A stretch of DNA of 22,588 nt from Pedosphaera sp. (GTDB taxonomy: Bacteria; Verrucomicrobiota; Verrucomicrobiia; Limisphaerales; UBA9464): assembly GCA_009695405.1 (NCBI GenBank), contig SIAZ01000020.1:1-22588 (forward strand), written 5' to 3'. Numbering within the stretch: position 1 is the stretch's first letter; each line of letters opens with the position of its first letter. This document shows, one piece after another, positions 1 to 9,000 of the stretch. Position numbers and translations under genes: made by a program. The notes under the pieces were generated by a model. That model ran no database searches, was not told where the DNA came from, and was given only the letters and a program-made list of their open reading frames with translations.

Positions 1-87
1 TGAGAGTCCCGAGCTTTTGAATTCAGTGATTAGCAGTTGGATTTCAGCAAGACCACGCCGCTTCCGAGACGGTTTAATTGAGTTCAT
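1..87 (-). CDS. tnpA: IS66-family transposase accessory protein TnpA-like, N-terminal 29 codons (partial)
   Basis: An ATG at 87-85 opens a frame that stays open to the window edge. The protein begins MNSIKPSRKRR and continues with LAEIQLLITEFKSSGLS. A basic N-terminus followed by an 'AEIQ-L-I-EF--SGLS' helix is the typical start of IS66 TnpA proteins, small helix-turn-helix proteins of the IS66 transposition machinery that precede tnpB and tnpC. The location 60 bases inside the terminal repeat fits. No clear ribosome binding site precedes the ATG. Family assignment rests on a short segment plus the adjoining inverted repeat, so it is good but not certain. Whether the gene is intact cannot be told. 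Confidence 0.65.
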   Translation of the reverse strand, partial: MNSIKPSRKRRGLAEIQLLITEFKSSGLS

Positions 88-127
88 TCGCTCAGGCTAA
101 ACCCAAGGAAGGCGAATTGGGAACCAT

Positions 128-147
128 GGGGTTCGGCGTACGCTTAC
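128..147 (-). repeat. IS66 terminal inverted repeat
   Basis: Minus-strand GTAAGCGTACGCCGAACCCC begins exactly where the neighbouring pseudogene similarity ends. The leading GTAAGCG is characteristic of IS66-family ends. The partner repeat is outside the window, so the inner limit of the repeat is arbitrary. Confidence 0.65.
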
Positions 148-702
148 GATTAGAGCGCAAGCTAAACCGATGAGGATTAGAGCGGCATTTGCCGCAATCT
201 CGGGAGAGGTAGACGATTTGGTTGGTATGGAGGCCTTCGGTTGTCCATTGGGGCCATCAGATCGCTTCACATTTTTATTTAATCAGCCACGGCGTCAGTT
301 GTGGTGCATCGGCGGGCCACCAGCGCCTTTTGGCGCGGGTCGGTGTGCGTTGGACATGATGACGGGCTAGCCAGAGGGAAAGGCTGAAGTGCCGCAGGTA
401 GTCTTCCTAGTCGAGGCGCAGTTCTTCGAGACCGGCGCGCCCTACGTTAGTGAGTTCTAGCTCAAACTTTTTCGAGGTACCGCTTGCTTGGCTGGCTTCG
501 GCGATATTCTGCACTCCACTGCGCGCTGCCTGTCCTATTTGATCGTGGGTGCGGCTTCTAGGAGTTATATGGCGGTCTTAGAAACGTACCGTTACATCGT
601 AGTAAAGCAGTGCTAGTCAAAACCTTGCTGCTTTCGGTAGCTGCCGTGCTTGGGGATGAGTGGTTCGGGTTCTACGGGAACTATTTCAAACTCGGCCTTG
701 AA
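148..702 (-). pseudogene. Decayed four-helix-bundle suffix-domain protein gene, interrupted by IS66
   Basis: Translated on the minus strand, this stretch gives pieces of one protein in changing frames. The first piece is a PVEPEPLIPKHGSYRK N-terminus (about 650-690). A second frame gives YDVTVRF, QAARSGVQNIAEAS and SGTSKKFELELTNVGRAGL (about 400-600). A third frame gives TDPRQKALVARRC (about 300-345), and a last one gives TSPEIAANAALILIG near 160-210. These match, from memory, the four-helix-bundle 'suffix' family related to proteins once called S23/IVS-encoded. In-frame stops lie at 407-409 (LRLD-stop-EDYLR), 578-580 and 613-615, and at least three frameshifts are needed. No ATG precedes the first piece, which begins directly after the recD stop. 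The family role is unknown. The 3' end is cut off by the IS66 end at 147. No intact gene is present in 148-702. Confidence 0.8.
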
Positions 703-2577
703 CTAAATTGATGTCTTATTTTTCATTCTTGTTTCTAGGATAGCCTCCAAGAACTCTCTTGATCCGAAGAGATCAATCTCTCCTTTAGACCGAGTAATAC
801 CCGTGTAAAGTAGATTGCGAGTGAGCATTCGTGATTCGGTATCGGAGGGGAGTTCGATACCGATGTGTTTCCATTCTGATCCTTGGCTCTTGTGAATAGT
901 CAGACCAAATGCGGCTTGATGTGCGGGAAGTTGTGCTAATGGAATGAGGCGAGGACTGCCATCGCTTTCCGAAAAAATCCCGATCAAAGCGGGGCCTCCA
1001 GCGAATTCACCAAGGGCAATGCCGGTGTCGCCATTGTTGAGCCCCAGTGGACGATGATTAGCGAGTATGATGATCGGGCAACCATGAGGAATCGCGCCCG
1101 GATGACGCCCATCAAGAGTCCAGAGAAGTGCGGCACCTTCAGCATTAGCCCGTTCTACTTGAGCATTGGTGCTGCAAAGAAGTTGGAAAGCTCCGAGCTG
1201 AGTTAGGGCTTCAGCTAAAGGACTCAATTGGACTTCGGTTTTTTCTTTCGGAGCTAAATTCCATTTTTTTGATTTGATCGCCCACTGTGTCCACTTTTCG
1301 CGGCAAACCCTTTTTCTCGCAAGATCGGGAGCTTCTTTGTGCCATCGTAATGGAGAGTTTCCGTTGGGATAAGGCCGTTGGAAGAGGAGGTTTACTTGGT
1401 TGATCGTCCCCTTCTGTCCTGGGCGGACTTGCTCGGCAAACTCCAGAATCCACGGCGTGTGCATCGCTCTCCAACTATCCTTGAGGCCAAAGACAAGGCC
1501 GGTGAGTGGGGCGATATGAGTGGTGGCGAGACGCGGCAAACCAGTCTCGAAGTCGGTTTGTACTTGAGCGGCGTCCTTTCCAAGTCTGTTTTCTAGGCGC
1601 CGCAGTAATTCGACTGGGAGAGAGGATGAAAGTCCGGCGCGCTGCACACATTCTGAAAGAATGCCCCCCACATCGACACTCTCGAGTTGATCGCTATCGC
1701 CAAGAAGAAGGAGCGAGGTAGAGGCAGGAGTTGCCTGAGTCAAAGCGTGCATGAGCGAAAGATCAATCATGCTCGATTCATCAACTAAAACGATCCGTGC
1801 TTCGAAAGGACGTGAACTATTCCTGCGGAAGGGGCCGCCTTTTTCTGGCGGTAATGGGCCCCATTCGAGAGCCCGATGCAAGGTGGTAGGGCAAATAGAT
1901 TGAAGGAAGGATCGATCGGAGTCAGTGAGGTCGCTGATTTGGGCGGCAGCCTTCGACAGGGCTTCTCCGATGCGACAGGCAGCTTTGCCTGTAGGGGCAG
2001 CGACAATGACTTGATCGGCAGTTAGGTTGGGATCAAATCGGTGTAGTAAGGCGAGAAGGACTGCAGCCGTGGTGGTTTTGCCCGTCCCTGGGCCGCCGGT
2101 TAACACCCCGACCGTGGCGTCCGCCAAGGCAGCGATGGCGAGACGTTGTTGAGCATTGTCGAAGAGTTTTCGACCTGAACCGGTTTCAAAAATTGTTGCT
2201 GCTGGGAGAAGTGTATTGAGGTGTTTGAGCAGATCAGCATCGTTAAACTGGGGTAAATGTGCTGCGAGACGTTGGTTAAAAAATTGACGGATCTGACGGA
2301 TCTGAGAGGCGTATCTAGGAAGAAGAAGTGCGTTTTCTTCTTGGGCAAAAAGGTTGGGTAATTGGGATATTGCCGTGGATTCTTCAGCGGAGAGATGGAG
2401 TGGGGCAAGAGGTAAGGTGCCGGTTCCGCCTCCAGCGGAGCGGAGTAGTTCCGCGAGGAGTGGACGGAGGCGGGGAGCGTGAAGAGAGAGTTCAGATTCA
2501 GGAGATCCAAGAGGCCAGATGGCTTCTGCTAAGGCGTCAAAGCCGTCGGGTTCTAAGAGCACGGCATTGGGTTTCAT
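703..2577 (-). CDS. recD: RecD, helicase subunit of exodeoxyribonuclease V (RecBCD)
   Basis: This is a superfamily 1B helicase of 624 residues, close to the usual RecD length (about 600). RecD is the 5'-3' motor of RecBCD, which resects double-strand ends for recombination. Visible motifs are Walker A GGPGTGKTTT (161-170), APTGKAA (194-200), Walker B VDESSM (265-270), LLGDSDQLESV (291-301), TIHKSQGSEW (about 560-569) and YTGITRSK (about 591-598). The N-terminal 150 residues are the variable RecD domain. The ATG at 2577 is chosen because it overlaps the recB stop as ATGA, which suggests translational coupling; the frame stays open a further 24 codons upstream but only inside recB. Directly downstream lies a pseudogene. 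All core helicase motifs are intact. Confidence 0.95.
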   Translation of the reverse strand: MKPNAVLLEPDGFDALAEAIWPLGSPESELSLHAPRLRPLLAELLRSAGGGTGTLPLAPLHLSAEESTAISQLPNLFAQEENALLLPRYASQIRQIRQFFNQRLAAHLPQFNDADLLKHLNTLLPAATIFETGSGRKLFDNAQQRLAIAALADATVGVLTGGPGTGKTTTAAVLLALLHRFDPNLTADQVIVAAPTGKAACRIGEALSKAAAQISDLTDSDRSFLQSICPTTLHRALEWGPLPPEKGGPFRRNSSRPFEARIVLVDESSMIDLSLMHALTQATPASTSLLLLGDSDQLESVDVGGILSECVQRAGLSSSLPVELLRRLENRLGKDAAQVQTDFETGLPRLATTHIAPLTGLVFGLKDSWRAMHTPWILEFAEQVRPGQKGTINQVNLLFQRPYPNGNSPLRWHKEAPDLARKRVCREKWTQWAIKSKKWNLAPKEKTEVQLSPLAEALTQLGAFQLLCSTNAQVERANAEGAALLWTLDGRHPGAIPHGCPIIILANHRPLGLNNGDTGIALGEFAGGPALIGIFSESDGSPRLIPLAQLPAHQAAFGLTIHKSQGSEWKHIGIELPSDTESRMLTRNLLYTGITRSKGEIDLFGSREFLEAILETRMKNKTSI

Positions 2578-5500
2578 AGAGGGGAAAAAGGTGAGGTGAA
2601 AAGAGCGTCCAAAGGAGCGAGAGTTTTGAGGCTTGGGCGGTCGAACCAAAGGCCGTGATTGGGAAAGCCACGAACAAAGAGATAGACGACTCCACCGAAG
2701 TGTTGATTGTAAGAGTACCCAGTGAGAGTCGCGGTGAGATGTCGATGCAGTGCGATTGTGTAAAACCGCGCTTGTAGGAAGTAGTGGTGTCTCAACATCG
2801 CCCCATCGAGAGAGTCGTTGGAGTAATTCGGAAGGCGATTGCTTTTATAATCGGCAACATACCATCGCCCTTCATGCTCGAAAATGAGGTCGATAAATCC
2901 GTGAAGAAAGCCCGTGAAATCAGCGAAGGGCCAGTCATCAATTGCTTTGATCCAATGAGAACCTTGTTGCCAGAGTTTGAGTCGAGGATCTAAGGCGAGT
3001 GCTGCTGAAAGGCTTTTTGAAGTCAATAAGCCGACTGGCAGATGGAACTGCATTTCGGTGATACAACGGCCGGGGAGATCTTTGAGTTGAAGGGGTGAGG
3101 CATCCGGAAGAAGCAGAGGAGTTGAGAGAAGAGATTCGACTGCTTTGAGCCAAGATTCTGGGGTTTCGCATTCTGCGACCGCTATCTCCAGAGATTTGCC
3201 ATTGCCGAGATAGTCTTCAAGGACTCGGTGTAATTGATCTCCGAGAAGACTTCCCGGAGTACCGAGGTCCTCGAGTAAATCGGGCGATTCCGGTCGGTCT
3301 GCGATGTGTGGAGAGATTAAAACAGGGGGGGGGCTCAAATCGGGTTTATCAGGTTGATCACGGTCTGCGGCGTGGAGTTCGTAATCGATATTGGATTTAG
3401 TGAGAGAGCTAAAGCTACGTTGAGCAAACAGTGGAAACGGGGAGTAAATGTGGGCTTGTGGAGGCGTTAAATTTCGGATTTCGGGAGAGTTTGCGACCGA
3501 GAATTTTGAAGCTAAAAAGGTAGTTGAATCATCAGGGAGAGAGGCTTCGGGGAGTTCGGTATCCAAGAAGTAAAGGTTTTGGAGAGTTCTGAGAGATTCT
3601 TTCCAGAGGTCCCTCGGTTTCTGAGTTAGTCCGAGACCTGGAAGGGAGACAAGAGCTGAAACGGAAGCCGAGTTTTTGTGGCCACCTTTCGACTCCTCAA
3701 CTGGCGCGATTCCAAGGTAAAGCCGGTGCCGAGCTCGGGTCAGTGCCACGTAGAGTTTTCGATGTTCCTCTTCGTCTTCTTGAAGAAAGGCCGTGGTTAA
3801 GTTTTTTTCAAAGTTGAGGGAACCTACATCGATGATCCAATCATCGGCAACCCGAGCCACAGCGAGACGTGCGCTACTGCGATGCTTTCGACTGCGAACA
3901 TCCCAAAGGAATGGGCAGAAGACCACCGGGTATTCTAATCCTTTGGAGCCGTGAATGGTGGTTAGCTGAACGGCGGCCGAATCCGTTTCGAGTCTCATTA
4001 AGGTGCTTTCAGATTCCTCGTCATCGATAGATTCCGGAAGCAAAGCAATTTGGGCAGTGAGCCATGCAACGAGTGACTCTGGAGACTTGAGACCTCGCTC
4101 GAACTGGGATTGAAGAAGGGTCCCGAGTTGACGCCAATTAGTGAAGCGACGTTCGCCCTCAGCGTAGGAGAGGTTTAGTTTGGAAATAGTTTCGAGGGTG
4201 AGTTGTCGTAAAAGGGGCGTTAGGGGACCCGCCCGATTGAACTCAAGGAGTGTTTTTTGGAACTGATCACAAAGGGAGGCTTGTTTACCCAAATTTGCCT
4301 GGAACAAGAGAATCTCAGGGGCGGACATAGCCCCGAGTGGGGTGCCGAGAAAGGCGCTGAGTTTACTCAGTAAATCTCCCTTTTGTTTCAAGGCAGAAAG
4401 CACCTCTAGCCAACACACAAGGTCGCGAGCTTCGTTACTATCGAAGACACTGCCCAGTCCTGATCCCGAAGACTGGCAAGGAATACCTAAGTGAGTGAGT
4501 TGACGACGAATGAGTCGCAGATCCTTGTGGCCTGAGGCGAGTACCGCGATATCGCTGTAGGTGATCCGTCGTGGTTCCCGCGAGTGCCGATCCTCAATCG
4601 AGACGTCGTCACGAAGCAAACGAGCTATTTCTTCTGCAACCCAAGTGGCGATGCGCAATTTAGCAAATTCACGATCTGATTCACCCGACCAGTGGAGGAG
4701 GACCGATGAGGTATTTTTGGGATCAAAAATACGTTGCAACGGTTCTTGAGCGGTGACTGGGATGTAGGCGATAGATTTGCAATGGACTAGGGAGTCAGGG
4801 AACAGAAAATTTGGGCCGTAAAGTTGATTTAAGACGTCGACAAGAGGTCCATCAGAACGGTGATTTACTGTCAATTGAGGGGTGCTTTGAGTCGCATAAG
4901 CCAGCCTCTGATAGCTAGCGAGATCGGCTCCGCGAAAGCGGTAAATGCTTTGTTTGGGATCCCCAATGACTAGAAATGAGACGGTGGAAGGGTGGATAAA
5001 AAGTCGTTGAAACACCTCAATCTGCACGGTGTCGCTATCCTGACATTCGTCGATAATGGCAGCGCGAAGGCGTCGACGAACCGCTGTGGCAAGTCGACCG
5101 TCTGACGTTTGAGCCGCCAAGGCTTTTTGCACAGTGATAAGAATATCATCGAAGCTCCTCACCCCAGATTGATTTTTACGTTCGGGCAGACAGGTCTGGA
5201 TACGAAGAGCGAGAGTGTTCTCGGGGAGGTGTTGGCGCTGACGCGACACGGCGCCAAATTGAGCCCATAATTCAGTGAAAGTGGCCGGGAGAATTTTCTT
5301 TTGCGGATCGGTTAAATCTATCCACTTGCCCGTTTCTATCAGATTTTTTAATTTTAGATTTACGGCATCTTTGGTCGCCTTATTGGCAATTTGTAGGGTC
5401 AAAGCGGGACCGATAGCGGCAATTTTTTCCTTCAGTTTTTTTAGTTTTTTATCCAGTTCTGTTGAGGTTTCTTCCATACTAAGGAGACGGGCAGTGGGAC

Positions 5501-6059
5501 GTTCTTGCAGGGCGCGAGCAACCCGTTGAAGTGATATAATATCCGGTTTAATTGTGTCGGATAATTCCATGAGTGTGTCCCCAGTAATTTCACCGAGAAT
5601 TTCGTCACAGTTTTCGACAAGAGTAAGCGACGGGTCGCAACCGAGTTCGAGAGCATGTCGGCTAATGAGCGATTGGCAGAAGCCGTGGAGTGTGGAAATG
5701 GGGGCAAGATCGAAGCCACTGAGGGCGCGAGTGAGTCGTTCGACTTGAGCGACAGCGCGGTCGGGTTGGTTGTCTGTTGCTTGGAGAAGGATACGAGTTT
5801 CAACCGAGTCGTTTGGTGGGCCATTAGAGGCGATAGAGCGAGCCGCCTCGAGAGCGCGTCGGAGGGAGCGCAAAAGCCGTTCACGCAGTTCGGCAGTGGC
5901 CGCCTTTGTGAAAGTTCCCACTAAAATTTGGTCGACGCTCAATTCGTTTTCGACCAAGAGCCGTAACCAGAGGAGGGTGATCGAGTAGGTTTTTCCGGTA
6001 CCAGCACTCGCCTCAACCGAATGGGCACCCTTTAATTCCTGAGTCAGTGGATCAAACAT
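2574..6059 (-). CDS. recB: RecB, helicase-nuclease subunit of exodeoxyribonuclease V
   Basis: The protein has 1161 residues, similar to E. coli RecB. It carries a UvrD-type 3'-5' helicase and the single nuclease site of RecBCD. Helicase motifs: EASAGTGKT (16-24), IIDECQDS (about 333-340), VIGDPKQSIYRFRGADL, TTIHGSKGLEYPVVF and KLYVALTRARHRLY. The C-terminal nuclease domain keeps the metal ligands: His in GDQLHRVLEDY (about 942), Asp in GFIDLIF (about 1056), and Asp/Lys in ADYKSNRL (about 1069-1071). It also has the QARFY motif and HFGGVVYLFVRG. The linker before the nuclease domain contains a run of nine Cs (3325-3333 on the minus strand). recB overlaps recC by 8 nt and recD by 4 nt. No Shine-Dalgarno sequence is seen, so translation is probably coupled. 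Confidence 0.96.
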   Translation of the reverse strand: MFDPLTQELKGAHSVEASAGTGKTYSITLLWLRLLVENELSVDQILVGTFTKAATAELRERLLRSLRRALEAARSIASNGPPNDSVETRILLQATDNQPDRAVAQVERLTRALSGFDLAPISTLHGFCQSLISRHALELGCDPSLTLVENCDEILGEITGDTLMELSDTIKPDIISLQRVARALQERPTARLLSMEETSTELDKKLKKLKEKIAAIGPALTLQIANKATKDAVNLKLKNLIETGKWIDLTDPQKKILPATFTELWAQFGAVSRQRQHLPENTLALRIQTCLPERKNQSGVRSFDDILITVQKALAAQTSDGRLATAVRRRLRAAIIDECQDSDTVQIEVFQRLFIHPSTVSFLVIGDPKQSIYRFRGADLASYQRLAYATQSTPQLTVNHRSDGPLVDVLNQLYGPNFLFPDSLVHCKSIAYIPVTAQEPLQRIFDPKNTSSVLLHWSGESDREFAKLRIATWVAEEIARLLRDDVSIEDRHSREPRRITYSDIAVLASGHKDLRLIRRQLTHLGIPCQSSGSGLGSVFDSNEARDLVCWLEVLSALKQKGDLLSKLSAFLGTPLGAMSAPEILLFQANLGKQASLCDQFQKTLLEFNRAGPLTPLLRQLTLETISKLNLSYAEGERRFTNWRQLGTLLQSQFERGLKSPESLVAWLTAQIALLPESIDDEESESTLMRLETDSAAVQLTTIHGSKGLEYPVVFCPFLWDVRSRKHRSSARLAVARVADDWIIDVGSLNFEKNLTTAFLQEDEEEHRKLYVALTRARHRLYLGIAPVEESKGGHKNSASVSALVSLPGLGLTQKPRDLWKESLRTLQNLYFLDTELPEASLPDDSTTFLASKFSVANSPEIRNLTPPQAHIYSPFPLFAQRSFSSLTKSNIDYELHAADRDQPDKPDLSPPPVLISPHIADRPESPDLLEDLGTPGSLLGDQLHRVLEDYLGNGKSLEIAVAECETPESWLKAVESLLSTPLLLPDASPLQLKDLPGRCITEMQFHLPVGLLTSKSLSAALALDPRLKLWQQGSHWIKAIDDWPFADFTGFLHGFIDLIFEHEGRWYVADYKSNRLPNYSNDSLDGAMLRHHYFLQARFYTIALHRHLTATLTGYSYNQHFGGVVYLFVRGFPNHGLWFDRPSLKTLAPLDALFTSPFSPL
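3325..3333 (-). repeat. Homopolymer tract of nine Cs inside recB
   Basis: The coding strand reads AGC CCC CCC CCT across codons around residue 909, in the linker between the helicase and nuclease domains. A one-base slip would end or scramble the protein before the nuclease active site. The tract is directly visible; any role in variation is inference. Confidence 0.9.
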
Positions 6060-9000
6060 GGGAAGAGTCTTTGGACGAGGTGAAGTTGAGGGAGTTTTTC
6101 CAAGCGTCGATAAATCCTAATGTGCGCCAAGCGAAAGGGGTCTCAGGGAACGGCAACCAATCTGGGAGCGACTTTGGCGACCAGTCGAAAGGATCTGGGC
6201 AGCCTCGAAAAGTATAGCGGGAAGCGGGTTGTTTGGCGGCGGCGGAACTACCGATGAAAGAATCTTGAGTCCAATGGAGAAACCCCTTGGCGAGTGCTCG
6301 ATTTCTGAGTGTGTCCGAAGGGAGAGGATTAGTGGGCGCGATCTTGAGAATGGCTGCCGCCGTGTCGGGCCAAAAGGGAAGGGGATACTCTCGGGCAAGT
6401 CGGTAGAGAGCGATGAGATGCCCTAAGAGTTGGCGCGCTTGTTCGGGGTCGGGTAGATTTAAGGAGAGCGTTTTACCCTGAGAAAATCCAGCAACGGCAC
6501 GCCGTAGCGGATGAGGATCTTGGGTAGATTGCGAAGCGACCAAAGCCAGAGCTTCGAAGCCGAAGAGTAATTCTCGACGGAACATTTGAGTTGGGCCGCA
6601 CGAAGAAGCCGAATAGAAAAAGACACTCTCGGAATCTGGTTGGCGGTACCAACCGGCACGAGGCGCGCCTTCGACCCAGACTGGATCGTCGCAGTTAAAG
6701 GGATCTTGCAGAAGAAATCGATGCGTTTGAGTTACTCGACATGACGCCTCGAAATGTTGGGTTTTTGGTAATTCATCGCGGATTGTATCGAAGAGGTCGC
6801 TACCGAGAAATGCCCGTGGAATTTTGCCGGAAGCATGGAGAACCGCTTGAAGATGAAAGATATCAGCACCTTCGATTTCTGCGATCAGGAGTTGGTCCTT
6901 GAGAGCCCATTTCTGGAGACCATCGGGTGAAATCAGATCATCTCCATGGAGGGCATCCGGTTCTTCCTGCAACCGAATGCCCAGACGAGAAGTAAAGAGC
7001 ATTTGAGGTTTTTCAAGGAGCGTACGAAGGTCGCCAACGGTTGGGTTGCACACGATTTCTTTGGGTAAGGGAAGGGACCAAGGGCCTAGATAAGCCGGTA
7101 AACCGGACCGTAACATTAAGGTATTAGCCGCCTTATAATCGACCCCTCGCATGCCTTGAGTGTTTTTTGGCAGATCACTTTTGAATGCCTCTGGCGCAAA
7201 GCCATTCAGGGGGTGATGAAAGAGGATCTCAGCATGAGGCAGTTGATTCAAAGTGGAGGAAACAGCGGTCTGATCGATTGCCTCCAGCAGATCAGCGAGT
7301 GCGGTGGAGGGCGGGCGCTCTTTGGCGTCTTCGTCTGAGCGACCTTGGTAGGAAAGAACCAGACGATCACTGCAAGAAAGGATAGCCAGAAGAAGAGCGT
7401 GACGATCAGCATCGCGTTGGGAGGGATCGCCGGTGGCCGTCGAACAAGAGAGAGGATGCCAGTCAGGGCGATCGTCGCGTCGAGGGAAAGTGCCATCATC
7501 GAGTCCAACGACGAGAATCATTCGAGCTGGAACCCCAGCATAGAGGCGAAGGTCGGCTACTTGGACACCACCGATACCGCGACTGGAGGACAGGTTAAGT
7601 GAGGTTAGTTTTTCTGATAAAATGCGAAGATAGCCCGAGGCATCGAGTTCGATAGAGTCACCGGAGGCGCGTTGAAGTGCGGGCAGAATTTGGCGTTGGA
7701 GATTCGTTGAGTGTTGGGTAGTGGTATTGTCGGTTGTCAGAGTAAAATCGACGATCAGTTTTTGGAGTGCTTGGTTCCAAGCCTGAATTGTCCGAGTAAC
7801 AGGTTGTGACCAAAATTTCTGAGCCTGTTCGATGGCTTTGACTAGGTGAGCCAGTTTGGCGAGGAGGACAAGACCCAGGCCCGAAGCTCGTTCGAGTGGG
7901 ACAAGGTCAGTGGGGAGGTGAGGAAGGTGGAGGATTGACTCCCGTTTTCCCTCCTCGACCACGCCCCCGAGTCCGAGACGTTGGAGGGCCCAGAGGAGGT
8001 TCCAACGATCTTCCGAGATGGCTTGAAATGTGCGTCGATGTTCGGAGCTAACGCCCCACCGAAATCCAGAATCTGACAACCAATCGACGAGACGACGCCC
8101 ATCGGAGTCGCGTTCTTCGAGCCCGAATCGGTCTGCAATCATTGGGTTTTCAATTAGAGCCTGAAGTCGATCGAGCGTGAGACGACCTCGGATCGTCTCG
8201 ATGAGACGGATGAGAGTGGAGGCGAACGGAGAGGGAACAGACTCTTTAGATCCGGCTAAACGGAAGGGAAGACGAGACTCAGAGTCGCTTCCTAGTGCGG
8301 CCTCGAGAAAAAGGGTTTGAGCTTTTGGATTAGCCAAAAGAATGAGGATTTGTTCGTGCCGCAAATCCTTAAGATCGATGAGAGCCTGAAGGATGCGGTC
8401 ACGGCAGACTTCTAGTTCGCGAAGGGTTGTATGGGTTGCATGGACGGTGAGAGAGACATCATTGGGCGAGATAGCATCGCGTTGATTGAGGGGAGTCGGA
8501 GTGGAGGCTCGGCAGGAAGCTTGGAGGCGCCCAAGGAGAGATTTAGGGAGAGAATCGCTCGGCAGGTCTATTCCACCGTCGCCGATCCCGAGAAAAGTAT
8601 CGGCAATTTGGCGTTGAAGATCTTGGGAATAGCGACCGAAGGCCCAGAGCAATCCTCCTGGATGGAAATCTGGATCACTCGTTCCGGCGATTGTGGCAAT
8701 GCCACTGCCTCTATGACGCGTCCGAGAGCGGACTTGGAGATCCGCCCAATACTCTCGACTGGGGGTGAGGATGAAGAGGTGGAGACAGTTTGGTGCCTGA
8801 GAATCGAGGAGGCTTTGGAGTTGAAGTAAGCGGCGAAAGAGTTGGGTGGGCAGAGCGGCGTGAAGAACAATCCAGAGATGAGGTAACCCACCCTTAGACC
8901 GCCAGGACTGAATCCAATCGAGCGCGGCGGTTTGAAAGGTTTCATCCGTCAGCCAACCTGGGTGAGAATGTAGGAGGCTTTGGACGGGGGAATGTTGGAC

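Larger units (their letters stand above)
1..147 (-). mobile_element. IS66-family insertion sequence, one end (continues off the left edge)
   Basis: Read on the minus strand, the element starts at base 147 with GTAAGCGTACGCCGAACCCC. IS66-family elements typically begin their terminal inverted repeats with GTAAGCG. Sixty bases inside this end is the start codon of a tnpA-like reading frame, the arrangement expected of IS66. On the other side of base 147 the sequence is a recognisable remnant of an unrelated gene (148-702), and the match to that gene stops exactly at the GTAAGCG boundary. The rest of the element and its second end lie outside the window, so completeness and the 8-bp target duplication expected for this family cannot be checked. 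Confidence 0.75.

Noticed and set aside
148..184. Direct repeat GATTAGAGCG at 148-157 and 175-184 next to the IS66 end, as a possible target duplication
   Set aside because: Both copies lie on the same side of the IS end and both fall within the pseudogene's own coding pattern (ALI residues), so they are not flanking duplications.
170..370. 66-codon plus-strand open frame in the left region
   Set aside because: It is antisense to the four-helix-bundle pseudogene, whose minus-strand pieces match a known family; the plus-strand protein matches nothing.
2284..2303. Tandem TGACGGATC repeat in recD and a GGGTAGAAG repeat in argC (near 20595)
   Set aside because: Both simply encode repeated residues (IRQIRQ and LLPLLP) in conserved-length proteins.
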